A DNA stretch of 37,108 bases from an uncultured Clostridia bacterium (GCA_944388725.1 CALXJW010000003.1:1-37108); one strand, 5' to 3'; shown: positions 15,556 through 24,702, counted from the stretch's first letter. The notes: generated by a model not told the origin, from the letters alone. Program-made: numbers and translations.

Positions 15556-16149
15556 TTCTCTTCTGCCTTCTAGTGCTTTTGTCAGTGTTATTTCATCTGT
15601 ATATTCTAAATCTCCCCCAACAGGTATTCCATGTGCTATTCTTGAAACTTTTATTCCTAATGGTTTGATTAACTTTGATAAATACATGGCTGTTGCTTCA
15701 CCTTCGACTCTAGGGTTTGTAGCAAGTATTACTTCTTTTACTTGTCCATCCATTAGTCTTGAAAGTAATTCTTTTATTTTTATATCATCTGGTCCTATCC
15801 CATTCATAGGTGATATTGAGCCATGTAAAACATGATATACTCCTTTAAATTCATGTGTTCTTTCCATTGCAATTATATCTCTTACATCTTCTACTACACA
15901 TATTTCACTTTGATCTCTTTTAGGGTTTGCACATATTGGGCATGGATCTGTATCTGAAATATTATAACATTTACTACAATATTTTAAGTTCCTTTTTGCA
16001 TTTACTATTGAATCAACAAATTCTTTTGTTTCTTCTTCAGATGCATTTAATATATAAAATGCAAGTCTTGCTGCTGTTTTATTACCTATACTAGGTAATT
16101 TTTCAAAACTTTGTATTAATTTTTCTATTGATGGTGAATAATATGACAT
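15550..16149 (-). CDS. recR: Recombination protein RecR
   Basis: Works with RecF/RecO to load RecA on gapped DNA. At 199 aa it has the normal RecR layout: N-terminal helix-hairpin-helix ([20 protein letters not shown]), a four-Cys zinc finger (CSKCYNIS and CPICAN), and a Toprim domain with [13 protein letters not shown] and the Walker-B-like tail [25 protein letters not shown] precedes the ATG. It is the last gene of the dnaX-ybaB-recR cluster, in the same order as in Bacillus. Confidence 0.97.
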   Translation of the reverse strand: MSYYSPSIEKLIQSFEKLPSIGNKTAARLAFYILNASEEETKEFVDSIVNAKRNLKYCSKCYNISDTDPCPICANPKRDQSEICVVEDVRDIIAMERTHEFKGVYHVLHGSISPMNGIGPDDIKIKELLSRLMDGQVKEVILATNPRVEGEATAMYLSKLIKPLGIKVSRIAHGIPVGGDLEYTDEITLTKALEGRREL

Positions 16150-16174
16150 TTTTTTCTCCTTCTTTACTAAACAT

Positions 16175-16213
16175 AGACATTGTTAATAGCAACTTATGCC
16201 TATAACAATGTCT
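16175..16213. repeat. Hairpin between ybaB and recR with plus-strand T run
   Basis: Arms 16175-16185 and 16203-16213 (AGACATTGTTA and inverse) pair perfectly over 11 bases and extend with one bulge. The T run lies on the plus-strand side (16213-16218), so it resembles a terminator for transcription antisense to recR, not for ybaB. Confidence 0.5.
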
Positions 16214-16221
16214 TTTTTACT

Positions 16222-16563
16222 TTACATTAATCCTGGAATATTATATTTTCCCATAGATGCTGCTTGTGCATCATCTACTTGTTTAAATGCTTGATTTATA
16301 CAAGTTACTATTAAATCTTGTAGCATTTCTATATCGTCTGGATCTACTACATCTTTTTGTAATATTAATTCTTTTATTTCTTTTTGTCCTGTTACTTTTA
16401 CTGTAACTGCTCCGCCTCCTGCTGATGCCTCAAATTCTTTTGCTGCAAGCTCTGTTTGTGTTTTTTCTAAATCTGCTTGCATTTTTTTTGCTTCTTTCAT
16501 TAAATTATTGATGTTCATTCCACCAAATCCTCCCATTCCAGGGAATCCTCCTCTTTTTGACAT
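16222..16563 (-). CDS. YbaB/EbfC family nucleoid-associated protein
   Basis: Small dimeric DNA-binding protein of the YbaB/EbfC family. At 113 aa it begins with a Gly/Met-rich tail (GGFPGMGGFGGMN) followed by NLMKEAKKMQADLEKTQTELA, which is the family's long helix. EFEASAGGGAVTVKVTGQKEIKEL follows, and then the C-terminal helix region ending MGKYNIPGLM. It lies 12 bases downstream of dnaX, matching B. subtilis yaaK. Confidence 0.95.
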   Translation of the reverse strand: MSKRGGFPGMGGFGGMNINNLMKEAKKMQADLEKTQTELAAKEFEASAGGGAVTVKVTGQKEIKELILQKDVVDPDDIEMLQDLIVTCINQAFKQVDDAQAASMGKYNIPGLM

Positions 16564-16575
16564 TTCATTTTCCTC

Positions 16576-18201
16576 CTATTCTATTACATCAAATGGTATA
16601 TCAAATCCACTAGCAAAATTTGATATTTCTTGTTCTTCTGTCAATTGTGTTTCTTGCTGTGGTTTTGTATCTATATATTTTATATTCATTTCTTTTCCAC
16701 AAGCTATTGATACTTGATTAGAAATTTCTTTCATGTTTTCTGCTTTTTCTAGAACAGTCTTTCCAAATGGCGTTAATCCTTTTGGAAATTCAATTCCTAT
16801 TGTCATATCATTTATTTCCACTGCTTCAGTATTTAATAAATTCGTATATAACATTATCTTGCCATTTTTTTTGAAATTATTTACAATTTCTTTCCAGTAT
16901 TGGGCTGGTTTACTATTTCTGCCTATTCCTGCTATTGCATCTGTATTAATTGTTTTAGTTTTTTCTGTTTCATCTTTTGATGTCCTTCTTTCTGTTGTTA
17001 CAGTTCTAGTTGTTCTTCCCAATGTTCTTAAATAATTTTCTATTTTATCCAGTCTTGCATATATATCACTATTTCCACTTGTTCCATCTGTGTTTGTATT
17101 TTGCATTTGTGATACTGTTTCAACTTCATTACTACATAATTTTATTATTCCTGCTTGAAATACTATCAGTCTTTGTGTTGAAGTTTTCATATCATTTTCT
17201 AATTTTGATAATTCATATATCAATTTTATTGCTCTCTCTTTTGTAACTTTTTCTGATAATTCTTTCAAGTTTTGAAAGTCTTGTTCATTATATATATCTA
17301 GTTTTTGATTTGTTTTTACCATTAAAATATCTTTAACATATTTTATAATTTCCCATAATAAATTATTTAAGTCTTTTCCTTCTTCTAGTACTTTTGTTAT
17401 TGTTTCCATGGCTTTATCTATATTATATTCTATTATTGCTTCTGTAATACCATGTATATATGTTATTTTAGGTATTCCAACCAATTCTTTTATTTTATTT
17501 TCATCAATATTGTTTTCTCCATCTTGAACACATCTTTCTAATATTGATAATGCATCTCTCATTGCTCCTTCTGACAATGATGCTATTATATTTAATGCTT
17601 GTTTTGTTATTTCTATGTTACTTTCTTTACTAACAATTTCAAGCCTTTTTATTATATCTTCATTTGATATTCTTTTAAAATCGAATCTTTGACATCTTGA
17701 TAAAATTGTAGCTGGTAATTTTTGTGGTTCAGTTGTTGCTAGTATAAATTTTACGTGTTCTGGTGGTTCCTCTAATGTTTTTAACAATGCATTAAATGCT
17801 CCTTGTGACAACATATGAACCTCATCTATAATATAAACTCTATATTTAGCTTTTGTAGGTAAAAAATTTACTTCTTCTCTTATTGAACGAATATCTTCTA
17901 CACTGTTATTTGATGCAGCATCCATTTCTACAATATCTGTTAATGCTCCCGATAGTGCTCCTTTGCATATTTCACATTCATTACATGGTTCTCCATCTTT
18001 TGGATTCAAACAATTTATGGCTCTTGCTAATATTTTAGCAGCTGATGTCTTTCCTGTTCCTCTTCCTCCATTAAATAAATATGCATGTCCAACCCTATTA
18101 GCTATTATTTGATTTTTTAATGTTCTTGTTATATGCTCTTGCCCTACCATTTCTTCAAAGGTTTGTGGTCTAAATTTTCTATAAAGAGCTGTGTACCCCA
18201 T
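16576..18201 (-). CDS. dnaX: DNA polymerase III subunit gamma/tau
   Basis: Clamp-loader ATPase of the replisome. Visible motifs are YRKFRPQTFEEMVGQEH at the N-terminus, Walker A GGRGTGKTSAAKI, a zinc module CLNPKDGEPCNECEIC, Walker B/DEVH box IIDEVHMLSQGAFNALLKTLEEPP, sensor I ATTEPQKLPATILSRC, and the arginine-finger SRCQRF. The C-terminal half (about 370-541) is variable with a Thr/Lys-rich linker. The 5' end of the open frame includes eight extra residues before MGYTALYR; the SD AAAGGATG supports the start at 18201 (541 aa). The SRP RNA gene lies just upstream. Confidence 0.97.
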   Translation of the reverse strand: MGYTALYRKFRPQTFEEMVGQEHITRTLKNQIIANRVGHAYLFNGGRGTGKTSAAKILARAINCLNPKDGEPCNECEICKGALSGALTDIVEMDAASNNSVEDIRSIREEVNFLPTKAKYRVYIIDEVHMLSQGAFNALLKTLEEPPEHVKFILATTEPQKLPATILSRCQRFDFKRISNEDIIKRLEIVSKESNIEITKQALNIIASLSEGAMRDALSILERCVQDGENNIDENKIKELVGIPKITYIHGITEAIIEYNIDKAMETITKVLEEGKDLNNLLWEIIKYVKDILMVKTNQKLDIYNEQDFQNLKELSEKVTKERAIKLIYELSKLENDMKTSTQRLIVFQAGIIKLCSNEVETVSQMQNTNTDGTSGNSDIYARLDKIENYLRTLGRTTRTVTTERRTSKDETEKTKTINTDAIAGIGRNSKPAQYWKEIVNNFKKNGKIMLYTNLLNTEAVEINDMTIGIEFPKGLTPFGKTVLEKAENMKEISNQVSIACGKEMNIKYIDTKPQQETQLTEEQEISNFASGFDIPFDVIE

Positions 18202-18227
18202 AATTTCACATCCTTTATAATACATTT

Positions 18228-18370
18228 AAAAAATGGCGTGAGCTCTAATCTCTCTATGGAAAGCAATTCTCACATAAAAGTATCTACTTATTGCTGCTTC
18301 CTTCCGGACCTGACAAGGTTCATAGGCTTTTATTGAGTTTGCTCTCCATACAGAAATTAGTTCTCATACC
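18228..18370 (-). ncRNA. ffs: Signal recognition particle RNA (4.5S-like)
   Basis: RNA scaffold of the signal recognition particle that binds Ffh. The minus strand contains the diagnostic apical hairpin GTCAGGTCCGGAAGGAAGCA (GGTCCGGAAGGAAGCAGC conserved core), near 18290-18320. Flanking sequences pair in a long irregular stem (ATGAG...CTCAT-like and GTATGGAGAGCAA with TTGCTTTCCATA). The transcript ends at six T (18228-18233). A separate Alu domain, as in B. subtilis scRNA, is not evident. The position directly upstream of dnaX matches Bacillus. Exact ends are estimated from promoter and T run. Confidence 0.93.
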
Positions 18371-18376
18371 ATTGAT

Positions 18377-18405
18377 ATTATATACTGTATTAAACAATTT
18401 TGCAA
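18377..18405 (-). promoter_or_regulatory. Promoter of SRP RNA
   Basis: On the minus strand, TTGCAA (18400-18405) is followed after 17 bases by a perfect TATAAT (18377-18382). Initiation is expected near 18370. Confidence 0.8.
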
Positions 18406-18423
18406 GTGTTTTAGAGTTTCTTT

Positions 18424-19167
18424 TTAATTTTCTATTCTCTTAAAAATCACATCATTAAAATCTGTAATTTCTATTCCATTTGTTCCTTTTTCTATTACTT
18501 CTTTTGCTGGAATATTAATACTTACTTCTGCTTGATATTGTCTTTTTGTTGTTAATGTAATCGTTATATTAAAGGATATTGTTGCTTGTATATCTTCTTC
18601 TTTTATGTTTGTTAATTGTAATAATTTACTATGATCTATTTCATTATTTGAATTTGATATATATTGTGATAAATTGTTTATTGAATATCTAAATGCAACT
18701 ATTCCTCCTTGGTTTGATATTTTTTGTTCTTTTATATTTGATTCTAATTCTCCACTATATGTTATTTCTGTTATTTCATTTTCCTGAGAATTTATAAACA
18801 TTCTTTTTTCATCTGTAGTTGGTTTATATATTTTACTTTCTCCTTTATCACTATTTTTTATAAATTTTATATTATCTATTTTTACACTATCTATTATTTC
18901 TGTTTTTCCATATCCGGCATTTTTCTCAATATATATATATATGTCATTATTTTCATTAACATTAAAATTCCACATATCTTCTGTATCTTCTACTTCATTT
19001 CCTTCTACACTTTGTACAATTGAAATTTTTGTAAGTTTGAATGGCATATTGGTTTCGCCTTCTACTTGATATTTAAGCAAAAACATTCCCACAATAAATA
19101 CAATTATAAATATTGTAGTAATAATTAATATTAAATGAACTATTTTTTTATTTGTATTTCTATACAT
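18424..19167 (-). CDS. Unknown single-pass membrane-anchored extracytoplasmic protein
   Basis: Not recognised. After a short Lys/Asn-rich start, an N-terminal transmembrane helix (IVHLILIITTIFIIVFIVGMF, written here only in part of its range, residues about 10-31) anchors an outside domain of about 215 residues. The domain is rich in Ile, Asn, Thr and Glu and looks mostly beta. It has no Cys, no catalytic motif and no wall anchor. The open frame starts six codons earlier, but GGAGG directly precedes the ATG at 19167, which gives 247 aa. It is 21 bases downstream of tadA and so cotranscribed with it. It sits between tadA and SRP RNA, where Bacillus has no gene. Confidence 0.85.
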   Translation of the reverse strand: MYRNTNKKIVHLILIITTIFIIVFIVGMFLLKYQVEGETNMPFKLTKISIVQSVEGNEVEDTEDMWNFNVNENNDIYIYIEKNAGYGKTEIIDSVKIDNIKFIKNSDKGESKIYKPTTDEKRMFINSQENEITEITYSGELESNIKEQKISNQGGIVAFRYSINNLSQYISNSNNEIDHSKLLQLTNIKEEDIQATISFNITITLTTKRQYQAEVSINIPAKEVIEKGTNGIEITDFNDVIFKRIEN

Positions 19168-19188
19168 ATTTTTTCCTCCGTTCATTTT

Positions 19189-19659
19189 TTATTTTTTTAA
19201 TTTTCGCAATTCTTTAAAAAAATCTTTTAATATTTTTTCACATTCTTTTTTTAATAGCCCTTTTTCTACTTCCACTTTATGGTTAAACTTGTAATCATTA
19301 AATAAATTCAAAACTGAACCTGCTGCTCCTGTTTTTTCATCATTTGCTCCTATATATATTTTTTTTATTCTTGAATTTATTATTGCTCCTGCACACATAG
19401 AACATGGCTCTAATGTTATATACATTTCGCAGTCTATTAATCTCCATGATTGTAATTTTTTGCTTGCTTTTTGTATCGCTAATATTTCTGCATGTTTTGT
19501 TGTATCTTTTTTTTCTTCTTTTTGATTATGTGCTCTTGCTATAATTTTTCCATTTTTTACAATTATTGCTCCTACTGGAACTTCTAGTTTTTTATATGCT
19601 TTTTCCGCTTCTTTTAATGCTTGTTTCATATAATATTCGTGTGTTTTTTCTTTTTCCAT
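19189..19659 (-). CDS. tadA: tRNA-specific adenosine deaminase
   Basis: Converts A34 to inosine in tRNA-Arg(ACG). The zinc site of the cytidine/deoxycytidylate deaminase fold is complete: TKHAEILAI supplies the His and catalytic Glu, and LEPCSMCAGAI supplies the two Cys. VPVGAIIVKNGKIIARAHNQ and the C-terminal FNHKVEVEKGLL block fit TadA. The length of 156 aa is normal. It heads the tadA, unknown gene, SRP RNA, dnaX, ybaB, recR series. Confidence 0.95.
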   Translation of the reverse strand: MEKEKTHEYYMKQALKEAEKAYKKLEVPVGAIIVKNGKIIARAHNQKEEKKDTTKHAEILAIQKASKKLQSWRLIDCEMYITLEPCSMCAGAIINSRIKKIYIGANDEKTGAAGSVLNLFNDYKFNHKVEVEKGLLKKECEKILKDFFKELRKLKK

Positions 19660-19698
19660 ATATTCTCTCTTTCTTCATTTATATTCTATATCAATCCA

Positions 19699-19731
19699 AA
19701 AAAAATAGCAAGTGATTATTGCTATTTTTTT
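19699..19731. terminator. Bidirectional-looking terminator between SDR gene and tadA
   Basis: Arms 19699-19711 and 19719-19731 are 13-base perfect inverted repeats with a 7-base loop. The outer parts are A runs on one side and T runs on the other, so the stem can end the dehydrogenase transcript on the minus strand. Confidence 0.8.
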
Positions 19732-19772
19732 ATATTTTGATTTATTACCATAATAATAAATTTTCATATTTC

Positions 19773-20489
19773 TTAATAATTTTTTATGTGTCTTACCTCT
19801 ATGCTTGGTATTGTTATTTCATGAGGTAGTTCAAAAACATATTTAACAGTTTTTGCAACTTCTTCTGGCGTTAATCCGTTTTTCATTATTTCTCTAGGTA
19901 ATTCATTATTTGCTCTTATATAAAAGTCTGTTTTAATTAATCCAGGACATACATCAGTTATTTTTATATTATTTCTTGCCAAATCATCTTGAATTGCTTT
20001 TCTAAAAGCATTTGTACTTTGTTTAGTAGCATTATATATTGGGAATGGTGGTTCACACATAACTCCACTTTGGGAATTAATGTTAATTATTTGTCCATAA
20101 CCTTGTTTTTTCATTATAGGGAAAATACTTTTTATCATTGCTATAGTACCAAATACATTTGTGTCAATAACCTTTTTTATTCTTTCTAAGCTATTCATTT
20201 CATCAAATATAGGTTGTTCTAGTTTTGACATATCCCCAGAAATCCACATGCCTGCACAATTTATTAAACAATCTATTTTGTTATAATTTAGACTTATAAC
20301 ATTGATTATTTCTTTTATATTATCAACATTTGATAAATCACAAACATAATATTGTGAATTTGTATCTTTTGCAACATGTAATAAATTTTCTTTGTCTATA
20401 TCTATTAAAATTAAGTTTTCTTGTTTTAAAATATTAGAAACTGCTTCACCTACACCGTTAGCGGCACCTGTTATAATTACATTTTTCAT
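19773..20489 (-). CDS. Short-chain dehydrogenase/reductase family protein
   Basis: NAD(P)-dependent oxidoreductase with a Rossmann fold. The cofactor loop ITGAANGVGEAV (TGxxxGxG) lies at the N-terminus. DLSNVDNI and CLINCAGMW follow, and then INSQSG, which supplies the catalytic Ser, and YNATKQSTNAF, which supplies YxxxK. The length of 238 aa is standard for classical SDRs. An Asp at the end of beta-2 (LIDID) favours NAD over NADP. The substrate cannot be told. AGGAGG precedes the ATG, and it is a single-gene unit with its own terminator. Confidence 0.92.
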   Translation of the reverse strand: MKNVIITGAANGVGEAVSNILKQENLILIDIDKENLLHVAKDTNSQYYVCDLSNVDNIKEIINVISLNYNKIDCLINCAGMWISGDMSKLEQPIFDEMNSLERIKKVIDTNVFGTIAMIKSIFPIMKKQGYGQIININSQSGVMCEPPFPIYNATKQSTNAFRKAIQDDLARNNIKITDVCPGLIKTDFYIRANNELPREIMKNGLTPEEVAKTVKYVFELPHEITIPSIEVRHIKNY

Positions 20490-20645
20490 TTATAATACCT
20501 CCTATCATTTTTTTAATAATTTTTAATTTTAGGTCTTTCATTAATTTTTTAATTTTATTTTTAATTATAGTCATTTCTTCAAATATTCAATAATCTTTAT
20601 TGTTTGCTTTTAGAATATGAGTTTTAATTTAAATAAATTTATCAT

Positions 20646-20721
<76 letters not shown>

Positions 20722-20767
20722 ATTTACTATATAATAACAGATTTATTTAATTTTGTAAATACACATC

Positions 20768-20796
20768 TTGACAAACATGTTATAATATTTTATATA
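20768..20796 (+). promoter_or_regulatory. Promoter of the TtcA-like gene
   Basis: TTGACA (20768-20773), 17 bases, TATATA (20791-20796), about 20 bases before the ATG at 20817. An overlapping TATAAT at 20781 is too close to the -35 to be its partner. Confidence 0.65.
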
Positions 20797-20816
20797 AACT
20801 TTGAAAGGAATTTATT

Positions 20817-21524
20817 ATGCAACAGATATTAAGTAAAATGCGAAAAGCAATTGAAGAATATAATATGATAGATGAAGGAGATAAAATTGCAGTGTGTCTT
20901 TCTGGCGGAAAAGATTCAATCACATTATTAAATGGCTTAAAAGCATTACAAAGATTTTATCCAAAACATTTTGAATTAATAGCAATTACAATTAATCCAG
21001 GTTTTGATTTTTTCGATACAGATTTTTTGCAAAAAACTTGTGATGAACTTAATATTCCTTTATTTATTGAAGAAAGTCATATTAAAGAAATTGTATTTGA
21101 TATTAGGCAAGAAAAAAATCCTTGTTCTTTATGTGCAAATTTACGTAGAGGAATAATAAATAGTGTGGCCATTAGAGAAAATTGTAACAAAATCGCTTTA
21201 GGGCACAATAAAGATGATGTTTTAGAAACATTTTTATTAAATTTATTATATACGGGTAGTTTGTCTACGTTTGCACCTAAAAGCTATATGGATAGAAGTA
21301 AAATTACTTTAATACGACCTCTTATATTAGTTGATGAAAAAGATACTAAACGTTTTATTAAAAGAAATAATAAATCTATAATGAAAAAGGTTTGTCCAAT
21401 GGATGGAATTTCAAAAAGAGAAACTATGAAAGAGCAAATATTTTTATGGCAAAAAGATATTCCTATGGTTAGAGCAAATATCTTTGGTGCAATTTCTAGA
21501 AATTTAGATGGATGGAAAAAATAG
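20817..21524 (+). CDS. TtcA-family PP-loop tRNA thiolation-type protein
   Basis: ATP-pyrophosphatase of the TtcA/TilS superfamily, predicted to modify (thiolate) a tRNA base. The PP-loop CLSGGKDSITLL lies near residue 28. The Cys pair of the TtcA group appears in NPCSLCANLRRG (near 102), with ALGHNKDDVLETFLLNL following. A further Cys in KKVCPMD (near 191) may be a third iron-sulfur ligand. The length of 235 aa is a little shorter than E. coli TtcA. The substrate is not certain, so no symbol is given. AAAGGA is the RBS, and a strong terminator overlaps the stop. Confidence 0.85.
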   Translation: MQQILSKMRKAIEEYNMIDEGDKIAVCLSGGKDSITLLNGLKALQRFYPKHFELIAITINPGFDFFDTDFLQKTCDELNIPLFIEESHIKEIVFDIRQEKNPCSLCANLRRGIINSVAIRENCNKIALGHNKDDVLETFLLNLLYTGSLSTFAPKSYMDRSKITLIRPLILVDEKDTKRFIKRNNKSIMKKVCPMDGISKRETMKEQIFLWQKDIPMVRANIFGAISRNLDGWKK

Positions 21525-21554
21525 AAACTAGTTTTTTAACTAGTTTCTATTTTT
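21517..21554. terminator. Bidirectional terminator between convergent TtcA-like and phosphohexomutase genes
   Basis: Perfect 17-base arms (21517-21533 and 21538-21554) with a TTTT loop overlap the TtcA-like stop codon. T-rich ends serve both strands. Confidence 0.85.
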
Positions 21555-21558
21555 AGTT

Positions 21559-23289
21559 TTATGCATTTCTAACTAAGCTTTCCATAGCTTGTTTTAATTC
21601 TTCTAATTTCTTTTCTGCATTTTCCATGGTATCTGCTTTGATTCCCATATATAGTTTAATTTTAGGCTCAGTTCCAGAAGGACGTACACAACACCAAGAA
21701 TTATTTTCTAAATCATAATATAAAACATTTGATTTTGGAAGTCCTGTTTCTCTTGTTTCACCTGTTTCCATATTTTTTATTATATTTTTATCATAATCTC
21801 TAAATTCTAATACTTTATATTCTCCTATTTTATCTATATTTTTATTTCTCATTGCGGTCATCATTTCTTTAATCTTTTCAGCTCCATCCGCTCCTTCTAA
21901 TACTATTGATACTTGCCCTTCTTTATAATATCCATATTTCTCATAAATATTAATCATTTGATCCCATAATGTTAAACCTTTAGATTTGTAATATGCAGCA
22001 GCTTCGCAAAGTGCCATAACAGCCCCCACTCCATCTTTATCTCTAGCATATGTGCCAATTAAGCATCCATAACTTTCTTCAAATCCAAATATATATTTTT
22101 TGTCATTTTTTTCTTCTGCTTTTCTCATTACTTCACCTATATATTTGAATCCTGTTAAAACTTCTACTAATTCTAAGTCATATTCTTTTGCAACAGCATC
22201 TGTTAAATTTGTTGATACTATTGTTTTTATTATCATTCCATTTTTAGGTAATATACCTTTTTCTTTCTTTTGAGAAATTTCATATTCTGCAATTAGTAAT
22301 GCAGACATATTTCCTGTATAATTTTTATATTCTCCTGTTTTTGTATCTTTTGCATATATACCTAATCTATCTGAATCTGGATCTGTTGCTAAAACTACAT
22401 CAGCATCTTTTTCTTTAGCAAGTTCTAATGCTAATTTAAATGCATTTGGATCTTCAGGGTTTGGATAACTTACTGTTGGGAAATTTCCATCAGGTTTTTC
22501 TTGTTCTGGTACAACATAAACATTTTCAAAACCTAATTCTTTTAATATTCTTTGTACCATTTCATTTCCAGCACCATGTAATGGTGTATATACAATTTTT
22601 AAATTCTTGCCTTGTTCTTTTATTATTTCAGGATTTAGTACACATTTCTTCAATTCTTCTATATATCTATCATCAATTTCTTTTCCTATTACATTGTACA
22701 ACCCTTTTTCTTTTGCTTCTTCCTCTGATATTGTCTTAATTTCTGCATAATCTTTTATTGCTCTTACTTCTGTAATAATATCTTTATCATTTGGTGGAAC
22801 TATTTGTGCTCCATCTTCCCAATATACTTTATATCCATTATATTTAGGTGGATTATGACTTGCTGTTATCATTACTCCTGCTGTAGCTTTTAATTCCCTA
22901 ACCGCAAAAGATAATTCTGGAACAGGTCTTAAGTGGTCCATAATGTATGTTTTTATTCCATTCGCATTTAAGGTCAATGCTGTTAATTTACTAAATTCTG
23001 GAGACATTTTTCTTGAGTCATAACTAATAACCACACCTTTATCTTGTACACCTTTTTTAATTATAAAATTTGCTAATCCTTGTGTTGCTTTACCTACTGT
23101 GTATTTGTTCATTCTATTTGTTCCCATTCCAATTACTCCACGTAATCCTGCTGTCCCAAATTCTAATTCTTTATAGAATCTATCTTTTATCTCTTCTTCA
23201 TTATCTTTTATGCTTAATAATTCTTTTTTTGTTTCTTCATCAAATGCTGGATTTTCACACCATTTTTTATATTCTTCTAAATAATTCAT
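21559..23289 (-). CDS. Phosphoglucomutase/phosphomannomutase (alpha-D-phosphohexomutase)
   Basis: Interconverts hexose-1- and 6-phosphates, probably glucose, and so feeds UDP-glucose synthesis for glycolipids and wall polymers. The active-site loop TASHNPPKYNGYK carries the phosphoserine, the metal loop is DPDSDRLG, the sugar-binding loop is FGFEESYGC, and the phosphate-binding loop is RPSGTEPKIK. The length of 576 aa is the long form seen in Firmicutes PgcA. The gene lies downstream of the UDP-sugar pyrophosphorylase on the same strand, but a terminator separates them. Confidence 0.94.
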   Translation of the reverse strand: MNYLEEYKKWCENPAFDEETKKELLSIKDNEEEIKDRFYKELEFGTAGLRGVIGMGTNRMNKYTVGKATQGLANFIIKKGVQDKGVVISYDSRKMSPEFSKLTALTLNANGIKTYIMDHLRPVPELSFAVRELKATAGVMITASHNPPKYNGYKVYWEDGAQIVPPNDKDIITEVRAIKDYAEIKTISEEEAKEKGLYNVIGKEIDDRYIEELKKCVLNPEIIKEQGKNLKIVYTPLHGAGNEMVQRILKELGFENVYVVPEQEKPDGNFPTVSYPNPEDPNAFKLALELAKEKDADVVLATDPDSDRLGIYAKDTKTGEYKNYTGNMSALLIAEYEISQKKEKGILPKNGMIIKTIVSTNLTDAVAKEYDLELVEVLTGFKYIGEVMRKAEEKNDKKYIFGFEESYGCLIGTYARDKDGVGAVMALCEAAAYYKSKGLTLWDQMINIYEKYGYYKEGQVSIVLEGADGAEKIKEMMTAMRNKNIDKIGEYKVLEFRDYDKNIIKNMETGETRETGLPKSNVLYYDLENNSWCCVRPSGTEPKIKLYMGIKADTMENAEKKLEELKQAMESLVRNA

Positions 23290-23355
23290 TTTTATCTTCC
23301 TTTCATTTTTATAATTTATTTTGTTTTTGCTCTTCTACACCTCCTATAAAACAAA

Positions 23356-23385
23356 AAAGCTACTGCTTAATACCAGTAGCTTTTA
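23356..23385 (-). terminator. Terminator of the UDP-sugar pyrophosphorylase gene
   Basis: Eleven-base perfect arms (23356-23366, 23375-23385) with an 8-base loop are followed on the minus strand by T residues. It lies directly after the stop at 23388. Confidence 0.8.
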
Positions 23386-23387
23386 TT

Positions 23388-24617
23388 TTAAACTTTATAA
23401 AATTTTTTATATAGCTCTCTTGCTGTTTCAGGGCTATCTGTTCCTGTAGCATTTTTTACAGGAGCAAATTCTTCTTCTCTTTTTACTCTTAGAATAGCCA
23501 TATCATCTAATTCTCCAAAAGCATCAAATAAGAAAGCTTCAAATTTATATGCATTTGGTCCATCTGGTACAACTTTATTTCCATTTTTATCTATATATGT
23601 TGCTTTTTTGAAGGCTGTATGGTATGGAAGAGGTGTTCTTCCCATTCTTTCAACTGCATCTATATTAAATAAATTACATAATATATGAGATTCTCCATAT
23701 ATTAATTCTCCTCTTTCATCTGTGGCTTCTGCCATATCTTTAGATATCTCTGTATATTCTACAACAGAAGGTCTACCATTCTTTTTGCAGAAAACCCCTA
23801 CTTTTTCCCCTGGATTTGCTTTTACTACAGATTTTCCTGCAGCTGTTACATGTTTTTGGATAGCGATTCCCATAAGTACTGGATCTACCATTTTTACTAA
23901 ACAGTTATCCACTCCACCTATAAATATCCATTCTACACCTAATTCTCTCATTTTATTTGTCATTCCATTTTTTACAAGCGCTTCATATATTCCACCATGT
24001 CCATCTGCTGCTTCTTTTATTAACCCGTCTTCTCCTATTAATATTTTTCCTTCTGTATCTACCATTGGAAGCTCTCCTTGTTTAAAGAAAAATATATTTT
24101 TATCTTTTTCATAACCAAAAAATTTATGTTTTGCGAAAAAGTCAACTGTGTCATTATTGTTTTCTTCACTTGTCATTATAAACCATGGTATTGTAACATC
24201 ATATTTTTTTCCTTGCTCTTTTAATGAGTCACTTAATAACTCAAATAAAGATTTGTGTGAATCTAGTCCTATATCAAATGTACCTTTTGGTCCATTATGC
24301 CCTAATCTTGTTCCTTGCCCTCCAGCCATTGTTACTGCAGCAAGTTTTCCACTTCTTATTGCTTTTTCTCCAGTTTCTTGAAAACTTTTATAATAACCAT
24401 TTAATTTTTCTTTATCTAAATATTCTATCGGTGTAATTTGTGTTTCTGGTATTTGTACTTCTTTTTGAGAGTTTTGGTATAAACTATTTATTAATTCAAA
24501 ATTTATATTTTCTATTTGATTTAATAATTTTTTTTGTTTTGATTCATCTAATTTGTCATATCCATTTAATAAATGCTCTTGTGAATATTTTTTTAAAGTT
24601 CTTTTGATTGCTTCCAT
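23388..24617 (-). CDS. UDP-sugar pyrophosphorylase (UDPGP/UAP1 family)
   Basis: Nucleotidyltransferase forming UDP-GlcNAc, UDP-GalNAc or UDP-glucose from the sugar-1-phosphate and UTP. The family signature VTMAGGQGTRLGHNGPKG is near residue 97, followed by the helix LFELLSDSL, and later IFIGGVDNCLVKMVDPV and a substrate loop near VVEYTEI. This is the eukaryote-like UDPGP fold, not the GalU or GlmU type. The length of about 409 aa is usual for bacterial members. Two ATGs compete: 24629 (after AAGGAAG) and 24617 (after GGAGG, the stronger SD), and 24617 is preferred. Which sugar is used cannot be decided. Confidence 0.9.
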   Translation of the reverse strand: MEAIKRTLKKYSQEHLLNGYDKLDESKQKKLLNQIENINFELINSLYQNSQKEVQIPETQITPIEYLDKEKLNGYYKSFQETGEKAIRSGKLAAVTMAGGQGTRLGHNGPKGTFDIGLDSHKSLFELLSDSLKEQGKKYDVTIPWFIMTSEENNNDTVDFFAKHKFFGYEKDKNIFFFKQGELPMVDTEGKILIGEDGLIKEAADGHGGIYEALVKNGMTNKMRELGVEWIFIGGVDNCLVKMVDPVLMGIAIQKHVTAAGKSVVKANPGEKVGVFCKKNGRPSVVEYTEISKDMAEATDERGELIYGESHILCNLFNIDAVERMGRTPLPYHTAFKKATYIDKNGNKVVPDGPNAYKFEAFLFDAFGELDDMAILRVKREEEFAPVKNATGTDSPETARELYKKFYKV

Positions 24618-24656
24618 TTTTTCCTCCATATGTATCTTCCTTTCTTACTGCTTTTA

Positions 24657-24685
24657 GTTATATACTATTTTTTGCTTTTTTTCAA
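24657..24685 (-). promoter_or_regulatory. Promoter of the UDP-sugar pyrophosphorylase gene
   Basis: On the minus strand, TTGAAA (24680-24685), a 17-base spacer and TATAAC (24657-24662) lie about 40 bases before the start codon. Confidence 0.65.
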
Positions 24686-24702
24686 TAGTTTATACCAATT
24701 TT

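Noticed and set aside
23722-24114. 130-aa plus-strand open frame
   Set aside because: Antisense shadow of the UDP-sugar pyrophosphorylase.
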